Shown in pieces: positions 5,547-7,062 of a stretch of DNA of 7,062 bases. Under the pieces are notes generated by a model. That model did not search any database and was not told the origin of the DNA. It was given only the letters and a program-made list of their open reading frames with translations. A program made the translations under genes and the position numbers. The stretch's first letter is position 1; each line of letters starts with the position of its first letter. This DNA is from an uncultured Clostridia bacterium. GTDB lineage: Bacteria > Bacillota > Clostridia > UBA1381. The stretch lies in contig CAJTUY010000066.1 of the NCBI GenBank assembly GCA_910579415.1, positions 1 through 7,062 on the forward strand. The letters are read 5' to 3'.

Positions 5547-6359
5547 CTATTCAATAAATTTAATATTAACATCTCCCATGTCAACACTTACATCAAGTCT
5601 GTTTTGCCCCCCTGTGCGGTTCTCTATATTTTTATCACCCATGTCAAGCTCTGCATTTATTGTATATTCCTCTTCTTTTCCGACAATTGTACCTTTGACA
5701 TCTCCGCAGTCATTATCAAAACTTATGTTCTTTCCCTTAATTCTGTCAAAACGTATCTCGCCAAAGTCACATTCTGTTTTAATATCAGCAGTCACATTTT
5801 TAAGCTCAACATCTCCGCAGTCACTTGTTATATCGACACTTTCTGCCGCTACATTGTGTATTTTCAATCCACCGTAATTCAGCTCACAGTCTAAATTCTT
5901 ATATTTTCCTCCCTCAACTGATGCCGCACCGGCGCTTGCCTTAATACTTACATCTGTAATGATATTTTCAGGAACCTTGACTTCCATTGTATAGCATGAA
6001 TGACGGTGAATATCTATGTTTAAAATTCTGTCAAACCAGTTTTCGCGCCAGTTTTTAGTATAAAATTCATCATTCTGCTTTACAATAAGCGCGCCGCCTT
6101 CCACAGATATATTATAACGGTTTATATCACAATCAACATATTTTACTGAAATATTGTTATTTTCAGAAGGTAAAATGTTAATATCCCCATATGATGAACT
6201 GATATCTATTATATTTATTTTTTCCGTAAATTCCTTCACTACCTCCTTATCCTCATACACATGCGTCCCCTGAAGTTTCATCGCCGCCGCGCCCGATATC
6301 GCTGCTCCTGCAATAACACAGCAGCCTGCTGTAATAAGTACAATGTTTCTTACTGTCAT
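5547..6359 (-). CDS. DUF4097 family membrane-anchored repeat protein, 270 aa
   Basis: An N-terminal hydrophobic segment (about residues 5-27, after a single Arg4) anchors the protein, with the rest probably outside the membrane. From about residue 50 the chain is a series of short beta-strand repeats with turns carrying Gly-Asp/Glu: YGD 57-59, YGG 162-164, CGD 181-183, FGE 199-201, CGD 218-220, MGD 240-242 and MGD 261-263, about 17-21 residues apart in the C-terminal half. This is the pattern of the DUF4097 'putative adhesin' family, thought to form a beta-helix-like fold. It is often found with DUF1700 and PadR genes and related to envelope-stress proteins such as LiaG. The ATG overlaps the DUF1700 stop by 4 bases (ATGA), and an AAGGGGAG ribosome binding site lies just upstream inside that gene. 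An adhesin role is not shown; a stabilising or sensing role in an envelope response is equally likely. Cysteines 13 and 14 lie in the anchor and do not form a good lipobox. Confidence 0.85.
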   Translation of the reverse strand: MTVRNIVLITAGCCVIAGAAISGAAAMKLQGTHVYEDKEVVKEFTEKINIIDISSSYGDINILPSENNNISVKYVDCDINRYNISVEGGALIVKQNDEFYTKNWRENWFDRILNIDIHRHSCYTMEVKVPENIITDVSIKASAGAASVEGGKYKNLDCELNYGGLKIHNVAAESVDITSDCGDVELKNVTADIKTECDFGEIRFDRIKGKNISFDNDCGDVKGTIVGKEEEYTINAELDMGDKNIENRTGGQNRLDVSVDMGDVNIKFIE

Positions 6360-6955
6360 TTCTGCTCACTCCCCTTTTTTATAAATGAATTTTTAACCGC
6401 TCTTGCTAAAAATACCGTAAACTTTATAACAAGTCTTGCGCTCCATACTGATATATAAAACATAAATACCGCCAGTCCCGCGCATAAAAGTGCCAGTCCA
6501 AACGCAAATATCGCTTTTACGGGTCTTGCAAATGCCATAATCGGTGCAAGTATTATCATTGCCACAGCTGACAGGGCAAGCGCGGCAAAGACGGCAAACA
6601 ACGATATTATAACTGACCATACTGTAATATAAATCGAAAGCAATATTGCAAATATTGCAATTAAAATCGGCAGCCACACAGGTGAACCTACTATAATAAG
6701 TACAACAGCTCCTACGCTGATATTACGTTTTTTTACATCTGCCGTAACGAATTTGCGTATAGGCGTTTCATTTATCACCCTTTCCGCTATTTCCCCGACT
6801 GCGTCAAAGCTGCTTATAATTTCGCTTTCTTCTTTACCGTCCTCAACTGCGTCATCTATTATTTCCGCATAATAATCAACCGTTTTTCTTACTTCCTCCT
6901 GCGGCAATCCTGAAAGAGCTGAAGTAAGCTGCTTTAAAAATTCCTGCTTATTCAT
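6356..6955 (-). CDS. DUF1700 family multi-pass membrane protein, 199 aa
   Basis: The cytoplasmic N-terminal domain (about 1-70) has the family signature MNKQEFLKQLTSALSGLPQE and then VDYYAEIIDDAVEDGKEE, a helical bundle common in proteins encoded next to PadR regulators. From about residue 80 to 184 the chain is almost entirely hydrophobic (GAVVLIIVG, WLPILIAIFAILLSIYI, a long Val/Ile/Ala stretch at 112-141, and 147-170), giving roughly four or more membrane passes; the tail is basic (KNSFIKKGSEQK). I chose ATG 6955-6953 because AAGGAGG (6971-6965) is nine bases upstream. The ATG two codons earlier is only three bases from it, and the longer 210-residue reading would begin inside padR upstream of that ribosome binding site. 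The gene overlaps padR by 8 bases and the DUF4097 gene by 4. It may be the membrane sensor or partner of the regulator; that is inferred from gene order. Confidence 0.88.
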   Translation of the reverse strand: MNKQEFLKQLTSALSGLPQEEVRKTVDYYAEIIDDAVEDGKEESEIISSFDAVGEIAERVINETPIRKFVTADVKKRNISVGAVVLIIVGSPVWLPILIAIFAILLSIYITVWSVIISLFAVFAALALSAVAMIILAPIMAFARPVKAIFAFGLALLCAGLAVFMFYISVWSARLVIKFTVFLARAVKNSFIKKGSEQK

Positions 6956-7062
6956 TATCATTGACCTCCTTAATAAATTTATAGACATTCATAACGTCCT
7001 GCCATTCATTCAAAAAATCGCGTATTTTATCCTCGCCAGCTTTTGTTATCCTATAATATTTC
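6948..7062 (-). CDS. PadR-type transcriptional regulator, C-terminal end (partial)
   Basis: Only the last 37 residues are present; the 5' end lies beyond the right edge. The frame reads KYYRITKAGEDKIRDFLNEW and then QDVMNVYKFIKEVNDNE. This is the end of the PadR winged-helix domain (the wing strand Y-Y-R/x-L/I-T-x-x-G) followed by the start of the C-terminal helix. PadR proteins are dimeric DNA-binding regulators, usually repressors, and short ones like this commonly head operons with DUF1700 and DUF4097 genes. The stop TAA (6950-6948) lies inside the DUF1700 start region, an 8-base overlap (ATGAATAA), so translation is probably coupled. The family call rests on a short segment plus the gene context. 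Confidence 0.8.
   Translation of the reverse strand, partial: KYYRITKAGEDKIRDFLNEWQDVMNVYKFIKEVNDNE
6965..6971 (-). promoter_or_regulatory. Ribosome binding site of the DUF1700 gene, inside padR
   Basis: AAGGAGG on the - strand, inside the last codons of the PadR gene (Lys-Glu-Val). Its spacing (9 bases) selects ATG 6955 over ATG 6961 (3 bases) as the DUF1700 start. Confidence 0.85.

Noticed and set aside
6318..6345. Lipoprotein signal at Cys13/Cys14 of the DUF4097 protein
   Set aside because: The residue at -3 is Thr where Leu/Val/Ile is expected, and the hydrophobic run before the cysteine is too short; a plain membrane anchor fits better.
1..7062. CRISPR array, tRNA, rRNA or insertion sequence
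   Set aside because: No regularly spaced repeats, cloverleaf or rRNA segments, and no transposase or terminal inverted repeats were seen.

Overview
The window looks like chromosomal DNA from a low-GC Firmicute, most likely an anaerobic member of the Clostridia. This rests on the strong AGGAGG-type ribosome binding sites, sigma-A promoters with TTGACA boxes, AT-rich spacers, short U-tailed terminators and a PadR/DUF1700/DUF4097 cluster typical of that group. The species cannot be named from sequence alone.

Left part (1-4670, + strand): a divergent promoter region is followed by a pyrimidine/arginine biosynthesis operon. A promoter on the - strand (19-47) fires off the left edge. An extended -10 promoter (159-187) fires rightward into a leader of about 170 nt and then carA and carB, the two subunits of carbamoyl-phosphate synthetase. 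Only one base separates carA from carB, and an 8-bp stem terminator closes the operon. The leader is the most interesting part. It holds a 30-codon ORF with a strong ribosome binding site, a hairpin followed by a U-rich stretch, and a second hairpin with nine U's whose 5' arm starts at the leader stop codon. This layout resembles the UTP-sensing pyrBI attenuator of enterobacteria and not the PyrR-type attenuators usual in Firmicutes.

Middle part (4660-5540): a leftward gene for a small isochorismatase-like cysteine hydrolase ends at a UUCG-tetraloop terminator that faces the carB terminator. Divergent from it is a 20-codon + strand ORF with a perfect TATAAT box and a very strong ribosome binding site. 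It encodes an unrecognised peptide with an arginine-rich front and a phenylalanine-rich tail.

Right part (5508-7062, - strand): the end of a leftward operon consisting of a PadR-type regulator (C-terminal 37 residues only), a DUF1700 multi-pass membrane protein and a membrane-anchored DUF4097 repeat protein. The coding regions overlap (8 nt and 4 nt), so translation is probably coupled. The operon ends at a hairpin terminator next to the tiny Arg/Phe ORF. The set is probably an envelope-associated sensing or response unit, but its signal and targets are unknown.
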